From positions 124,001-188,000 of the forward strand of contig DASUNM010000021.1 of the NCBI GenBank assembly GCA_036277115.1: a stretch of 64,000 bases of DNA. Direction: 5' to 3'. The position numbers and the translations under genes are program-made. A model generated the notes under the pieces. The model was given only the letters and a program-made list of their open reading frames with translations. It searched no databases and was not told where the DNA came from. The DNA comes from Pyrinomonadaceae bacterium (GTDB taxonomy: Bacteria > Acidobacteriota > Blastocatellia > Pyrinomonadales > Pyrinomonadaceae). This document shows, one piece after another, positions 44,678 to 54,700 of this stretch; positions within the stretch are counted from its first letter, which is position 1; each line of letters opens with the position of its first letter.

Positions 44678-45907
44678 ATGAAATACTCAGGCTCAAAGTT
44701 CGGATCCATTCTGATCGTTCTAACATTTGTAGCAACCGCATTCGGCCAGACCAACGGTGAATGGCCACAGTGGCGTGGCGCGAGCCGCGACGGTATTTCG
44801 AAAGAGACCGGGCTTCTGAAGCAATGGCCGGAAGCCGGTCCGCCTTTGGTTTGGAAAGCGAGCGGCGCGGGCAGCGGTTACTCTTCGTTCTCAATTTCCA
44901 AAGGCCGCTTGTACACCATGGGATCGCGGGGCGACCGCGAATTTGTGATCGCGTTCGACGTGGCGACCGGAAAGGAAGTGTGGGCGACGCCGCATGGCAA
45001 GACCTTTGACAATGATCGCGGCGGCGGGCCACGCGGGACCCCGACGATCGACGGCGACCGAATTTACGCTCTCGGCGGGAGTGGCGATCTTTCGGCGCTC
45101 GACGCGCGTACCGGAAAAATTGCCTGGACACAAAATGTGCTGTCCAAGTTTGGCGGCTCGAACATCCGCTGGGGTATCAGCGAATCACCGTTGGTGATTG
45201 GCGACAAAGTTCTGGTCAATGCCGGTGGACCAGGGGCTTCGATCGTGGCGCTGAAGAAGGCTGACGGGACGCTGATTTGGAAGAGTCAAAGTGACGAGGC
45301 CGGCTACTCTTCTGCTCTCCCGGTCCAGGTTGGTGGCACGACCCAAGTAATCTTCTTTACTGGAAGTCGAGTGGTGGCCCTGGATGTTCGCGATGGCAAG
45401 CTCTTATGGGAGTATGCCGCTCCGTCGAACGACGTAGCCAATATTGCCACGCCCGTGGCTCGCGGCAATCGTGTCTGGATTTCCTCAGACTACGGCACCG
45501 GTGGCGGATTGGTCGAGATCAAAGCAGATGGCAAAGGGCAGGAAGTCTACTTCACCAAAGAGATGCGAAACCACCACGCCACTTCCATTCTAATTGGCGA
45601 TCACCTTTACGGCTTTTCCGGTGGAATTCTTACGGCGATGAAATTCGACACCGGCGAAGTCGCGTGGCGCGATCGCAGTGTCGGCAAGGGTTCGCTTACT
45701 TATGCCGATGGCTTCCTCTACGCGTTTAGCGAGAACGGTGTGGTGGGACTGATTGCGGCAAATCCTGAGGCGTATCAGGAAAAAGGCAGGTTCAGAATTC
45801 AGCAGGGCTCGCTGCCCACTTGGGCGCATCCAGTGGTTGCGGGGGGACGGCTCTACATCCGGGATCAGGACACCATTTACGCGTACGACGTGAGCGCGAA
45901 GAGATAG
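44678..45907 (+). CDS. Secreted PQQ-type beta-propeller protein (P8)
   Basis: The protein has 409 residues; GAGGAGG lies just upstream of the ATG. A signal peptide (SILIVLTFVATAFGQ) is followed by EWPQWRGASRDGISKETGLL. Blades include GRLYTMGSRGDREFVIAFDVATGKEVW, RIYALGGSGDLSALDARTGK, SDYGTGGGLVEIKADGK and HLYGFSGGILTAMKFDTG. It is closest to P6 within the window (VNAGGPGASIVALKKADG, IRWGISESPLVIGD). It ends 6 bases from the convergent TPR gene. Periplasmic; function unknown. Confidence 0.9.
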   Translation: MKYSGSKFGSILIVLTFVATAFGQTNGEWPQWRGASRDGISKETGLLKQWPEAGPPLVWKASGAGSGYSSFSISKGRLYTMGSRGDREFVIAFDVATGKEVWATPHGKTFDNDRGGGPRGTPTIDGDRIYALGGSGDLSALDARTGKIAWTQNVLSKFGGSNIRWGISESPLVIGDKVLVNAGGPGASIVALKKADGTLIWKSQSDEAGYSSALPVQVGGTTQVIFFTGSRVVALDVRDGKLLWEYAAPSNDVANIATPVARGNRVWISSDYGTGGGLVEIKADGKGQEVYFTKEMRNHHATSILIGDHLYGFSGGILTAMKFDTGEVAWRDRSVGKGSLTYADGFLYAFSENGVVGLIAANPEAYQEKGRFRIQQGSLPTWAHPVVAGGRLYIRDQDTIYAYDVSAKR

Positions 45908-45913
45908 CAGAGC

Positions 45914-47584
45914 TCAGAAGCGGGCTTGCTTCAGAAAGTTCTGCGCTTCAAGTAATTCAGGTATTTCCTTGTCGGCATTACGCCACTGTTCCGACAGACG
46001 CGCGAAAGCCGAGATAGCTCCGCGTTGATCTCCCATTTTCGCTGCCGCGCGCGCGCTGCCCAGCAGGGACCGCGCGCGATTCGGCTGTCTAAGCAGAGCA
46101 ATCTTAAATTGTTCTGCGGCTTCATTTGGTTTGCCGGCGCGGAGCAGAATCTCACCCAACAACTCATGCGAAGGCTTGACGAGGCTCGGCGGTCCCGAGG
46201 GCGGACCCATTTTCTCTTCTCTGCGCACCGCCTCGCGCCCGAGTGCAATTGCGTTGTCGTGATTTCCGCTCTGGGATGCGAAGGCGGCCGCGACCTGTAG
46301 TTCGCCAATCACATTTGCGGCATTGCCGGGCAAGTCAACATTCACGTCGGGAATTGTGGGCGCGGTTTTCATCGAGCCTTTGAGCGCCGCTGCCAGGTTC
46401 CGAGTGAAGGTCGGCAACCGTTGTCCAATGTTTGAGTAGCGCACCGTCATTGGGCCATCGCTCGGCGCCGAGGATCCGTGAGCGCCGTGCACGCTCGCGG
46501 CCGGAGCCGGCGAGCTGGGTGACGTAGCGGGAAAAATTGTAGCTGCGAGATCCCATCGTTCCGTTTCGATTACAAATGCCGCCGCCATATTGGCGTAGTT
46601 GTTCTCGTAGTAACCCGGACGAAGCTTGTTGTCATAGGTAGACTCGGACATCGTCTTTTTCATCAGCGTGAGCAATTCTTCGGCCTGACGGTACTGGCCC
46701 TGTTGCAGTTGGGCGTACATTAACCAGTGCAGGCTGTGATAATCGCGCACGTTTGGCGAAAGCTTCTTGCGCCGCATCCAGGTGTCCGATGCCTCCCACG
46801 CTGATTGGTTCGACGCCGCTGCCTCAGGCCACATCCCCAGTTGCAGAAAAATGTGTGACGGCATATGCCGGGCATGATGAGCTTCCGGTGCGATTCCGGC
46901 GTAGCGACGGGCTGCGGGCAGCGCCAGAATCGCATGCTCCGGATCATCGAAAGCGTGGATGATGTAATGCGCTGCGCCCGGATGGTTTGGGTTCTTTTGA
47001 TAAACCTCAAGGGCAATCGCTCCCGCGCGGGCCTGCAAGCGAAAACTCCTGTCTTCCGAACGCACCAGGCCAAGAAGGGAAAGTGAATAAAACGCCGCCG
47101 CGTCCAGATCGTCTGGATAGTCGCGATAGATCTTTTCCATCGCCGAAGAATAAGCCGCGTCGCGGGTTCGCTTGTCGCCCTCGCCGTAAATCATCTTCAC
47201 CGCGCTCAAGTAAGCGCGTTCTCGCGCAGTTAGTTTGGCCGTGTTTTTGATCTTCGCGATGACCTGGCGTCCCGCCGGCGTATCCTGCTCGGTCCAAAGC
47301 GGATGATTGTGAGCCATCGCTTCACCCCAATAACCCATCATGAAATCCGGTTCGAGTTTGGTTGATTCGCGAAAGGCTTCAATCGCTTCTTCGTACCAGA
47401 AGGAGTGGAGTGCCGCGAGGCCGCGCAGGAAATGTTCCTGGGCCTGCGACGAGCCAGAAGTGGGGAATTCGACCTTCCCAAGTTGCGAAGTCTGTGCGTT
47501 GCCTAACGCGGCAAACACAAAGAACAGAGTTGGGATCAATAGTCGCAAGCGCCAGGATGCAGGCTTCATGTTATTCAAGCTCAT
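45914..47584 (-). CDS. Secreted TPR protein
   Basis: The protein has 556 residues; Met at 47569 is an alternative start. A signal peptide (LRLLIPTLFFVFAALGNAQ) precedes QEHFLRGLAALHSFWYEEAI and EAFRESTKLEPDFMMGYWGE, a degenerate TPR pair. Further TPRs lie near residues 270-340 and 480-540 (KPNEAAEQFKIALLRQPNRA). AHYIIHAFDDPEHA and HARHMPSHIFLQLGMW contain conserved His-rich helices found in this TPR family, whose role is unknown. It is 13 bases downstream of P9 and likely in one transcript with it. Confidence 0.82.
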   Translation of the reverse strand: MSLNNMKPASWRLRLLIPTLFFVFAALGNAQTSQLGKVEFPTSGSSQAQEHFLRGLAALHSFWYEEAIEAFRESTKLEPDFMMGYWGEAMAHNHPLWTEQDTPAGRQVIAKIKNTAKLTARERAYLSAVKMIYGEGDKRTRDAAYSSAMEKIYRDYPDDLDAAAFYSLSLLGLVRSEDRSFRLQARAGAIALEVYQKNPNHPGAAHYIIHAFDDPEHAILALPAARRYAGIAPEAHHARHMPSHIFLQLGMWPEAAASNQSAWEASDTWMRRKKLSPNVRDYHSLHWLMYAQLQQGQYRQAEELLTLMKKTMSESTYDNKLRPGYYENNYANMAAAFVIETERWDLAATIFPATSPSSPAPAASVHGAHGSSAPSDGPMTVRYSNIGQRLPTFTRNLAAALKGSMKTAPTIPDVNVDLPGNAANVIGELQVAAAFASQSGNHDNAIALGREAVRREEKMGPPSGPPSLVKPSHELLGEILLRAGKPNEAAEQFKIALLRQPNRARSLLGSARAAAKMGDQRGAISAFARLSEQWRNADKEIPELLEAQNFLKQARF

Positions 47585-47597
47585 TTATCGCGCGGCC

Positions 47598-48854
47598 CTA
47601 CTTCTTCCCAATTGCGTAGAGATTCGTCGCGGTGCGGATGAAAATCTGCCCGTCGGAAATCGCCGGCGAACTCAGACAATAATCATTCAAAGGATTCTCA
47701 GCCAGAATTTCGAATTTTGGTCCGGCCTTGACGACTGTCGTCAGTCCTTCTTCATTCGTCACGTAGATCTTGTCGTCGGCCAGCACGGGCGAGCCGCTGT
47801 ACGTGCCCGGCTTAAGGCGTTGCTGACCGTAAATCTCCGCACCGGTCTTTGCGTCGAGACACCACATGATGCCGCGGTCATTCACGATGTAGAAATATTT
47901 TCCATCGGTCACCGGCGTCGGCACGTCCGGGCCATTGTTGGTTGACCACACCAGATGCGAAGTGGTGATGTCGCCGCGTCCGCCGGCCTTGAACACCAAT
48001 AACGGCTTCACGCGCGTCGGCGCATAAATCAAATCGTTGAAAACTATCGGTGAGGCCACAATGCGATACATCGGAGCATTTTCAGGATTAAGGCCGTTCG
48101 CGCGCCAGAGTTCCTTGCCCGTTGCCGGATCGTGACCGGTTACAACATCTCCGCCGGTGATCACGACCTCAGTCGTCTTTCCGTAACGAAGCAAGGCCGG
48201 CGTCGTGTAGGAATCCGGCGACTCGCGGATGGCCTCCGTTGGCCGATCGACTTTCCAAAGCGTCTTGCCGCTTTTCTTGTCAATTCGCATCACGTACGAA
48301 GGGTCGTCGGTCTTCATTCCGTGCAGTACTTGCACGTAAAGCGCGTCTTCGAAAAGCAGCGGCGACGACGCATAGCCCCAGTTCAGACCGAACTCGCCGT
48401 AGTCTTTTTGAATGTCGCGGGTCCACGCCTCCTTGCCGGTGAAATCAAAACTTTTAAGGATGCCGGTTCCGGTCATGACCCAGACGTTCTTGCCATCAGT
48501 TACGGGGGAGGGCGAAGACATGTTTTGCTTGCGCATCTTCACGTTGCCGCTACCCAGCAACTTTTTCCAGAGCATCGTGCCTTTCGTGCGATCCACGCAC
48601 CAGAGATACAGTTCGTCCCTTTCGGCCACGTTAAGAAAAATCCGGTCGCGCCAGATGATTGGAGTTGAGCCGCTCCATTCGGGCATGGCGAGTTTCCAGG
48701 CGACGTTTTCCTCGACCGTCCACTTGAGCGGCAGGTTCTTCTCGGTGCTGATGCCGTTGAGCAAGGGCCCGCGCCATTGCGGCCAGTTTTCGGCGCTTGC
48801 AAATGTAATCGAGAGCAGGACGATAGCGATTGCGAAAAAAAATTGGCGTTTCAT
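47598..48854 (-). CDS. Secreted PQQ-type beta-propeller protein (P9)
   Basis: The start ATG 48854 is set by GAGGAGGAAAGAA immediately upstream; the frame open to 48983 runs through repeat E2. The 418-residue protein has a signal peptide ([18 protein letters not shown]), entry motif [20 protein letters not shown] and blades such as WAMPEW-type linkers, [40 protein letters not shown] and [20 protein letters not shown]. It is closest to P4 and P5 ([22 protein letters not shown]). Its 3' end abuts the TPR gene. Periplasmic; function unknown. Confidence 0.9.
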   Translation of the reverse strand: MKRQFFFAIAIVLLSITFASAENWPQWRGPLLNGISTEKNLPLKWTVEENVAWKLAMPEWSGSTPIIWRDRIFLNVAERDELYLWCVDRTKGTMLWKKLLGSGNVKMRKQNMSSPSPVTDGKNVWVMTGTGILKSFDFTGKEAWTRDIQKDYGEFGLNWGYASSPLLFEDALYVQVLHGMKTDDPSYVMRIDKKSGKTLWKVDRPTEAIRESPDSYTTPALLRYGKTTEVVITGGDVVTGHDPATGKELWRANGLNPENAPMYRIVASPIVFNDLIYAPTRVKPLLVFKAGGRGDITTSHLVWSTNNGPDVPTPVTDGKYFYIVNDRGIMWCLDAKTGAEIYGQQRLKPGTYSGSPVLADDKIYVTNEEGLTTVVKAGPKFEILAENPLNDYCLSSPAISDGQIFIRTATNLYAIGKK

Positions 48855-48940
48855 TTCTTTCCTCCTCGAATAATCCGTGGGATTACGAGATTTCAATGAT
48901 TCAAAAAAAGCTTTGCCCAAAAAGTCCGGGATGAGAGCAG

Positions 48941-49215
48941 CAAGCTCGTCGAGCTGCGAAGCAGCGGTCTTAGCTAAGCCCAAGGCGAGGCGCTGCGAGC
49001 CTTGGGAACCAGTCCCGTTTTGATGGGCGGAGCCCGCGAAGCGGGCGACATCTCGGTCTCGAGTTCAAAGTTTGAGTTTCGAGTCAGAACCAACGCGACT
49101 GCCCTCGTTAAGGGTTGGTCGCCGTTCCGCGGCTCCGGCAAACTGTTTACTAGTAACCCAAGGCTCGCAGAGCCTCGCCCTTGGGCTTAACTACAACCGC
49201 TGCTTCGCAGCTTCT
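48941..49215. repeat. Palindromic repeat family E, large nested copy (E2)
   Basis: Outer arms CGAGCTGCGAAGCAGCGGTC and AACCGCTGCTTCGCAGCTTC are the E1 arms. Just inside lie AAGCCCAAGGCGAGGCGCTG(CGAGCCTTGGG) and CCCAAGGCTCGCAGAGCCTC(GCCCTTGGGCTT), a second inverted pair. The middle 140 bases hold GGGCGGAGCCCGCGAAGCGG. It fills most of the 367-base gap between P9 and the ABC permease and ends 7 bases before the permease stop. Confidence 0.88.
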
Positions 49216-49221
49216 TGTGGA

Positions 49222-52200
49222 CTATTCCGCTTTCAACGCAGGTAACAGCGGCGATCTCAGCGCCACCCAGGTCGCCACCAATGATGCCGCAAGCCCGCAT
49301 ATTAATACCGCGACCATCAGGACGCCCAGAGAAATGTTAGGCAACCGGCCGCCGCGGTCAAAAAGGACCGGCGCAATCGCAACCAGCGCGCAGACCGTGC
49401 CGGTGGCCAAGCCGACTACGAGCAAGAAAGCATTCTCAGCAATCACCATCATGGTGAAGTGCGACGAGTTATATCCCAAGGCGCGCAACAGGGCCAGCTC
49501 TTTTCGCCGCTCGAGGACGTTACGCAACAGCACAGCAGCCATTCCCAGAGTGCCGAGCGCCAGACCCAGGCCCCCCAACATCTGGAAGGTTGAAAGATAA
49601 GTATTCTCGACGCGATGAAAATTGGCGAGCCGTTCACCGGTATTTGAAACGTCGAAGCCGTAATCCGAAAGTCGATCTTCCAGCGCGACCGCGATTGGCG
49701 AGAGATCGCCCTCAGTGTCAATCAAGAAGTAGCGGTAGCCGGGCGCGGCGGGGAAAAGTTTTACGAAATTCTCTTCCGACATCACTAGCTCGCTTTGAAA
49801 GATGCTGTCGGACAATGCGCCGACCAGGCGCAAACGAACCGGTCCTTCGTTGCGATTCAAAACAAACTCGTCGCCAACCCTCAAATGAAGTACGTAGGTC
49901 ATTGAGTTAGCGTCGGCGATGACGGGCACTACACCGGGTTCCAATTGCCGGTTCAACAAGAGCCAGGGATTGCCGGTCTCGTCCGCGGAAGTAGCCAGCG
50001 AGTTCTGAAAAGTGAAGCGGTTGCTCTGAATAAATTCCGCCGTTGCGCCGAGGATGCGCGGATTACGCGGCTGGTACAGATTGAGACAACTTGCGTCATC
50101 GCCGGGCCGCAGACGGAATCGCGTGAAAGAACCGCCGGAAAAAGCTGAGCCTGTCGCGAAGTCTTCGATGTTCAATGCTTCTTGTCCGGCAGCGGTGTTT
50201 GGATCATGTACGAGGGGCAAAAGCGACTCAGCCATTAGCGCGAATCCGCCGGTACCGGATTTCTTGTCTCGACTAAGGCTTTGGTCACCTTTTCTAAATG
50301 CTTCGACAGTAACGACGATGAAAGCGGACATCGCGATCAGAGCAATGCACATTACGCTGCGCGACGGTCGATGCACGGCGTTTCTGAATCCCAGCCGCCA
50401 GACTGCGGGCCAACCCCTCCCGCGAATTGTCTTGCGCCGCGGCCGTCTCAACCAGCCCGATACGAAATATAGTAATGCCGCGAGAAGCAGCGTGCCGCTG
50501 CCGAAGAAACCCAGGGTTTGGCTAACTAATTTAAAAGTTGCGGCAACCAGAATCAGAAGCGCAAATACGGTGAGGGCAATTGATAACCAGAGGCGCCAAC
50601 TCGCTGATGGGAACAGGCGGAGTCGCGGAGTCGTGGGGACAACACCAGAAAAAAGAGATCGTGAGGACGCTTTTCCCAAACGTCGCAAAGTCCATGCGAT
50701 GCAGATCAAGGCCGCGAGCACACCGCCAATTCCGCCAACCAGAAGAGACATTGGCGAGACGTGAAGACGCAGCTGTGTGGTTCCCACCGCGTCTACCCAC
50801 CAGGTGCGCAGACCGAGCAGAATCAGATAACCGTACGCCACCGCCCCGAGCAAACCGAGCAAACTTCCAACCAGAGATAAGACCAGCCCTTCAGCCAGAA
50901 AGAGATTTCGAATTTTCGAACGAGGAAAGCCGATCGCTTGCAGTGTGCCGATTTCACGCAAGCGTTGTTCGATACCGAACTTGAAAAAGAGTGATGCGAG
51001 CAGCAGGGCAGAGGCGACGAGAAAGAAACTGAAGTAGAGAAAATACTCCCCAAAGTCGGTCGCGCCTCGCGATGCCGCCAATCCTTCAGCGCGCACGGGC
51101 AGAACCGCGAGACCCATTTCTGCCGGGTCTAGTTTGTTGCGCAGGTTTTGCTCGAACGCGGCACGCATCCCCGCAAAATCCTGCCCGTGCTTGGCAGGAA
51201 TGCGCAGCGACGTCAGGTTTCCGAAGCGTGATTGCCAAAGTTTTTGGCCGACGCCGAGCGGGATAAAGGCCTTGGGCGTCGTGCGATGCGTTTTCCAGTA
51301 CTCCTCGTCCTGGGGCCGAATGCGACTCAGGTCCACCGGAAATGGCGGATCCCAATCGCTCACGTGCTCCGATTCAGTGATCCCCGGATAATCGGGGACG
51401 AGGTGGCGATCGGCGGCGATCCCTTCCATCGGGATGATGCACGCCACCCGAAACTCAGACGAACGGGTCGCGAGTTGGCCCTGCTCCAGCCACACGTAGT
51501 AGTCGAGCGTGATGCGATCCTTGAGCTTCGCTCCGAGATCATTTGCCGCCCATGTATTGAGAATCAGTGGCGGCAGATCGGTAAAGCTATCGTCACAGCC
51601 CCGCAGATGCCCTCCATCGTGGTGCTGAATCATTTCAAACATCTCGCCGGACACACTGGTGACGATCGAGTAAGGAATGGCGCGGCCATTTTCCAGCCGC
51701 ATGCTGTTGACGAGGTAGGACAAATACGGCCAGTAACTTGATGTCTCACTCACTTTTTTGGCCAGCGCTTCTGAAATCATTCCCGTGTCGCCCTCAACTG
51801 ACAGGCTTTGCGGTTCATCCAGTACTCGCAGCTTGATGTTGTAGTCTTCGAGTTGAGCCTTGCCTTTAAGTAAGCTCGCAAGCGCCTTTGTCTTTTCCGC
51901 ACTTGCACCTTCACTCGAATCGTTTGAACCGGAGACGATGATCGTGTTCGCTCGGTTCGGGTGATCCAACTCTTGTTGCAGAAGCTGCAGCGGGACGAAA
52001 ACTGCGCGCACACTGCTTTGCTGGGGACTCGTGCTGAACTCGCCCAACTGGGCCGGTGAAAGAGCCTCTCGAATCGTCAGCCGCAAAGTGACGCCGGCCT
52101 CATCTTTCCGTCCAAACAAAGACTCAAGTGGAACGTCGGAAGGCTTCTGGATCCGGATCAGAAGCGAGTTGCCGGGTTGAAGGTTGAGTTCACGAGACAA

Positions 52201-52614
52201 ACTGTCACTAATCAACGCTTCGCGATTTTCCGGCGGTCGTTGATCACGGCCATGAAACTGCCAGAATCTCGCGTCAATACCGTAAACACGTACGCCGCCG
52301 GCGCGCGCGCCGCTATCACTGCCGGCCGTGCCATCCAACTCGATCAGCGGACAACTGTTCGAGAAGCCGTGCGCGGCGAGTTCAGGCCGAATATCTTCAG
52401 CGAGCTGCGTGCGAAAAAAGCCGGGCGCCACGATCACATGGTCGGTTTGTCCCAAGCGCTGGAGGAAAAGATCGCGCAGGCTGGCCCGCACAGAATCGCC
52501 GACCAGTAATGCACCGGCCAGCACCGCCACCGCCGTCGCGACCCCGAACACGACCGGGACGTTCGTGCGCCAGTAATGCTTCACGCTTCGCTTGATGAGA
52601 TCGGAGGTGCGCAT
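49222..52614 (-). CDS. FtsX-family ABC transporter permease, two-unit
   Basis: The protein has 1130 residues. An N-terminal helix (VVFGVATAVAVLAGALLVGD) is followed by a large periplasmic domain of about 400 residues, then the first FtsX unit (FFLVASALLLASLFFKFGIE, REIGTLQAIGFPRSKIRNLF). A second soluble part leads to the C-terminal FtsX unit (LGLALGTLGMAAVLLRNVLE, RKELALLRALGYNSSHF). The layout is that of large predicted lipoprotein or macrolide-type MacB-like permeases found in many bacteria. It pairs with the ATPase just upstream; the two genes overlap by one base (TAATG). It probably moves or extracts a lipid or peptide from the inner membrane. Confidence 0.9.
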   Translation of the reverse strand: MRTSDLIKRSVKHYWRTNVPVVFGVATAVAVLAGALLVGDSVRASLRDLFLQRLGQTDHVIVAPGFFRTQLAEDIRPELAAHGFSNSCPLIELDGTAGSDSGARAGGVRVYGIDARFWQFHGRDQRPPENREALISDSLSRELNLQPGNSLLIRIQKPSDVPLESLFGRKDEAGVTLRLTIREALSPAQLGEFSTSPQQSSVRAVFVPLQLLQQELDHPNRANTIIVSGSNDSSEGASAEKTKALASLLKGKAQLEDYNIKLRVLDEPQSLSVEGDTGMISEALAKKVSETSSYWPYLSYLVNSMRLENGRAIPYSIVTSVSGEMFEMIQHHDGGHLRGCDDSFTDLPPLILNTWAANDLGAKLKDRITLDYYVWLEQGQLATRSSEFRVACIIPMEGIAADRHLVPDYPGITESEHVSDWDPPFPVDLSRIRPQDEEYWKTHRTTPKAFIPLGVGQKLWQSRFGNLTSLRIPAKHGQDFAGMRAAFEQNLRNKLDPAEMGLAVLPVRAEGLAASRGATDFGEYFLYFSFFLVASALLLASLFFKFGIEQRLREIGTLQAIGFPRSKIRNLFLAEGLVLSLVGSLLGLLGAVAYGYLILLGLRTWWVDAVGTTQLRLHVSPMSLLVGGIGGVLAALICIAWTLRRLGKASSRSLFSGVVPTTPRLRLFPSASWRLWLSIALTVFALLILVAATFKLVSQTLGFFGSGTLLLAALLYFVSGWLRRPRRKTIRGRGWPAVWRLGFRNAVHRPSRSVMCIALIAMSAFIVVTVEAFRKGDQSLSRDKKSGTGGFALMAESLLPLVHDPNTAAGQEALNIEDFATGSAFSGGSFTRFRLRPGDDASCLNLYQPRNPRILGATAEFIQSNRFTFQNSLATSADETGNPWLLLNRQLEPGVVPVIADANSMTYVLHLRVGDEFVLNRNEGPVRLRLVGALSDSIFQSELVMSEENFVKLFPAAPGYRYFLIDTEGDLSPIAVALEDRLSDYGFDVSNTGERLANFHRVENTYLSTFQMLGGLGLALGTLGMAAVLLRNVLERRKELALLRALGYNSSHFTMMVIAENAFLLVVGLATGTVCALVAIAPVLFDRGGRLPNISLGVLMVAVLICGLAASLVATWVALRSPLLPALKAE

Positions 52615-53279
52615 TAAGCCTCGTGGAGCTGCTGATCTCGCAATTGATATTGGCGGGGAAAGCGAGCGGCCAGTTCCGGGTTGTGTGTGACTACGATCAG
52701 AATCGCTTCCTGGCTCTTCTGCAATTCAACCAGCAGAGAAGCGACTGCGTCTGCTGATTTTTGATCGAGGTTTCCGGTGGGCTCGTCACACAAGAGCAGT
52801 TGCGGCTTCATGATCAAAGCGCGCGCCAGCGCAACTCGCTGCTTTTCTCCGCCTGAGAGTTCCGCCGGACGATGTTCCGTTCGATCCTGAAGGCCTACTT
52901 GCTTGATCAAATTGAGGGCGCGTTCGTGGGCACCATCGCTATTCGCGGAAACAAGCGTGGGCGTGAGCACATTCTCAATCACAGAACACTGCGGGAGGAG
53001 ACAGTGATCCTGAAAGACGAAGCCAATGTGTTGGTTTCTGAAGACGGCAAGCTCGCGCGGCCCGAGTTGAAACGGATCTTCACCAGCCAGGGTAACAACC
53101 CCGCTGCTCGCTGGTTCGAGCGTGCCCAGGATGTAAAGCAGCGTGCTTTTGCCGCTGCCGGAAGGGCCCATGATCGAGGCGGCTTCGCCACGTGAAAGTG
53201 AGAGCGAAATGCCGGAGAGAATCCGTAGCGTCCCCTTTGGAGAAGGGTATTCCTTCGAGATGTTTTCGGCTTTCAGCAT
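52614..53279 (-). CDS. ABC transporter ATP-binding protein, LolD/MacB-like
   Basis: The protein has 221 residues, the usual length. Walker A is GPSGSGKST near 39-47, the Q-loop is [10 protein letters not shown], the signature [15 protein letters not shown] is near 139-153, and Walker [13 protein letters not shown] is near 160-171. The sequence is closest to LolD and MacB-type ATPases that pair with FtsX permeases. It is translationally coupled to the permease. Its 5' end is next to repeat C3, which separates it from the glycosyltransferase gene upstream. Confidence 0.93.
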   Translation of the reverse strand: MLKAENISKEYPSPKGTLRILSGISLSLSRGEAASIMGPSGSGKSTLLYILGTLEPASSGVVTLAGEDPFQLGPRELAVFRNQHIGFVFQDHCLLPQCSVIENVLTPTLVSANSDGAHERALNLIKQVGLQDRTEHRPAELSGGEKQRVALARALIMKPQLLLCDEPTGNLDQKSADAVASLLVELQKSQEAILIVVTHNPELAARFPRQYQLRDQQLHEA

Positions 53280-53289
53280 GTTGAAAAGC

Positions 53290-53368
53290 GGGGCAATAGC
53301 CCGACCGTAAGGGAAGGGCTTAATTGGCTCGCACCGGAGCCCTCCCTTACGGTCGGGCTACTGCCCCG
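53290..53368. repeat. Palindromic repeat family C, full copy (C3)
   Basis: GGGGCAATAGCCCGACCGTA(AGGGAAGGGCT) pairs with AGCCCTCCCTTACGGTCGGG(CTACTGCCCC). The right arm lies inside the end of the glycosyltransferase gene and encodes its last residues (GAVARP) and stop. Confidence 0.92.
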
Positions 53369-54654
53369 GTTCCTATCACACTCTCGTAAGCTTCCAGCGC
53401 GCGATCAGCCATGTGCGGCGCACTGTAATGCTGGTGCACGCCGAGCGCGCCCTGACGGCCCATCTCTTCCGCGCGCGGGCGGTCCTGGAAAATCTGAAGC
53501 AGGGCGTCGGCCAGGCTTTGCGCATCGTCCGGCTCAACCAGCAGGCCGCCTGATGTCTTCTCGATGATCTCGGTGAACGCTCCGCGGCGAGGTTGCACGA
53601 GCGGGATACCGCACGCCATCGCCTCGAGCAACGAAACGCCTTTTGGCTCGTCGTATGTCGCCGGCACCGACATCACATCCAGTTGGCGGAGGAAGTCGAT
53701 CTTCTCTTCACGGTCCAGAACGCCTCGATAACTGAACTCGGAAGCAAGTCCCGCCTCTGCCAAACCCTTTTGGATATCGTTAAGATACGGTTTGCATTCG
53801 GGCGCAATCCAACCCGCGGCCTCGAGACGTGCTGGCGCTCCGTTGCTTTCTTTTCGAAACAGTTTGTAGGCGTCGGCGAGCACGTGCAGTCCCTTTTCCG
53901 GAGCAATGCGTCCGAGAAATCCCACAGTGAAACCGTTCTTCGCCACAGGCTCTTTCTTTTCAAAGCCGTGGAGGTTTATCCCGATCGGCACGACGCGCAT
54001 CTTCTCCGCAGGAATACCGAGATAGCCGGGCATGAATTCGGCGTAGAATTCGCTGATCGGAAGAAAAAGATCGACGTGCTTGATGTTGCTGCGAATTAGC
54101 TCCAGCGCCTGTTCACGATATGGCTCTCGCAGGCTATCAAGAAAGAGATCCTCGCCCTGCAGCGTGCAGCAAATCGGTCGATTCAATTCACGCTTGAGCG
54201 GTCCAGCCAGACCGAGCAGCAGCGAATAGGGAAGGTTGATGACGTCAGGAAGCGGCTCGCTCTTGAGCCAATCGATCAGTTTGTGGATTTCTTTGCGTTG
54301 GAAACCGTCTTCGCCCTTGAGAACCGAGACAGTCATCTCGCCCAACATTTTCGGATTGGTTGAGATCGACCGCCGGGATGCCAGGTCCAAGATCGCTCGT
54401 GAGTCCCAAAGCTTATCGAGCCACGCAGGTGCGTTGCGGAAAAACGGGACGTACTGTTCGAGATACGCGCTGATGCCGCCGAGAACAACTTTATTTTGAC
54501 TGACATTCGGCTCGTCGGTGTGGGTTGGCGTATAAACCGGCAGCAGCATCACGTCATGCCCGCGCGCGATTAGCTCCGTCGCCAGCGCGTTGTCGCGCAG
54601 ACAACTGCCGCAGTACATCCTTCCGGCGCCACCTGTGAGATAGAGAATCTTCAC
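53347..54654 (-). CDS. GT4-family glycosyltransferase
   Basis: GTG 54654 is chosen as start: it opens with VKILYLTGGAGRMYCGSCLR, the usual N-terminal strand and loop of this family, and avoids overlap with the upstream gene. The frame runs open to 54750. The 435-residue protein shows the GT-B layout, with FTVGFLGRIAPEKGLHVLAD near residue 235 and MSVPATYDEPKGVSLLEAMA near 340, including the E-x7-E-like donor site (EPKGVSLLE). It transfers a nucleotide-activated sugar to a lipid or other acceptor at the cytoplasmic membrane face. The gene follows the LuxC-like reductase by 46 bases. Confidence 0.88.
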   Translation of the reverse strand: MKILYLTGGAGRMYCGSCLRDNALATELIARGHDVMLLPVYTPTHTDEPNVSQNKVVLGGISAYLEQYVPFFRNAPAWLDKLWDSRAILDLASRRSISTNPKMLGEMTVSVLKGEDGFQRKEIHKLIDWLKSEPLPDVINLPYSLLLGLAGPLKRELNRPICCTLQGEDLFLDSLREPYREQALELIRSNIKHVDLFLPISEFYAEFMPGYLGIPAEKMRVVPIGINLHGFEKKEPVAKNGFTVGFLGRIAPEKGLHVLADAYKLFRKESNGAPARLEAAGWIAPECKPYLNDIQKGLAEAGLASEFSYRGVLDREEKIDFLRQLDVMSVPATYDEPKGVSLLEAMACGIPLVQPRRGAFTEIIEKTSGGLLVEPDDAQSLADALLQIFQDRPRAEEMGRQGALGVHQHYSAPHMADRALEAYESVIGTGAVARP

Positions 54655-54700
54655 GACAAAACTTGTGCTGCGCGTTCCCTCAGGATTTCGGCTGCCCGGA

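Noticed and set aside
19467..48854. Calling the propellers PQQ-dependent alcohol dehydrogenases
   Set aside because: Blade repeats alone do not show cofactor binding, and the adjacent cysteine pair of the known enzymes was not seen.
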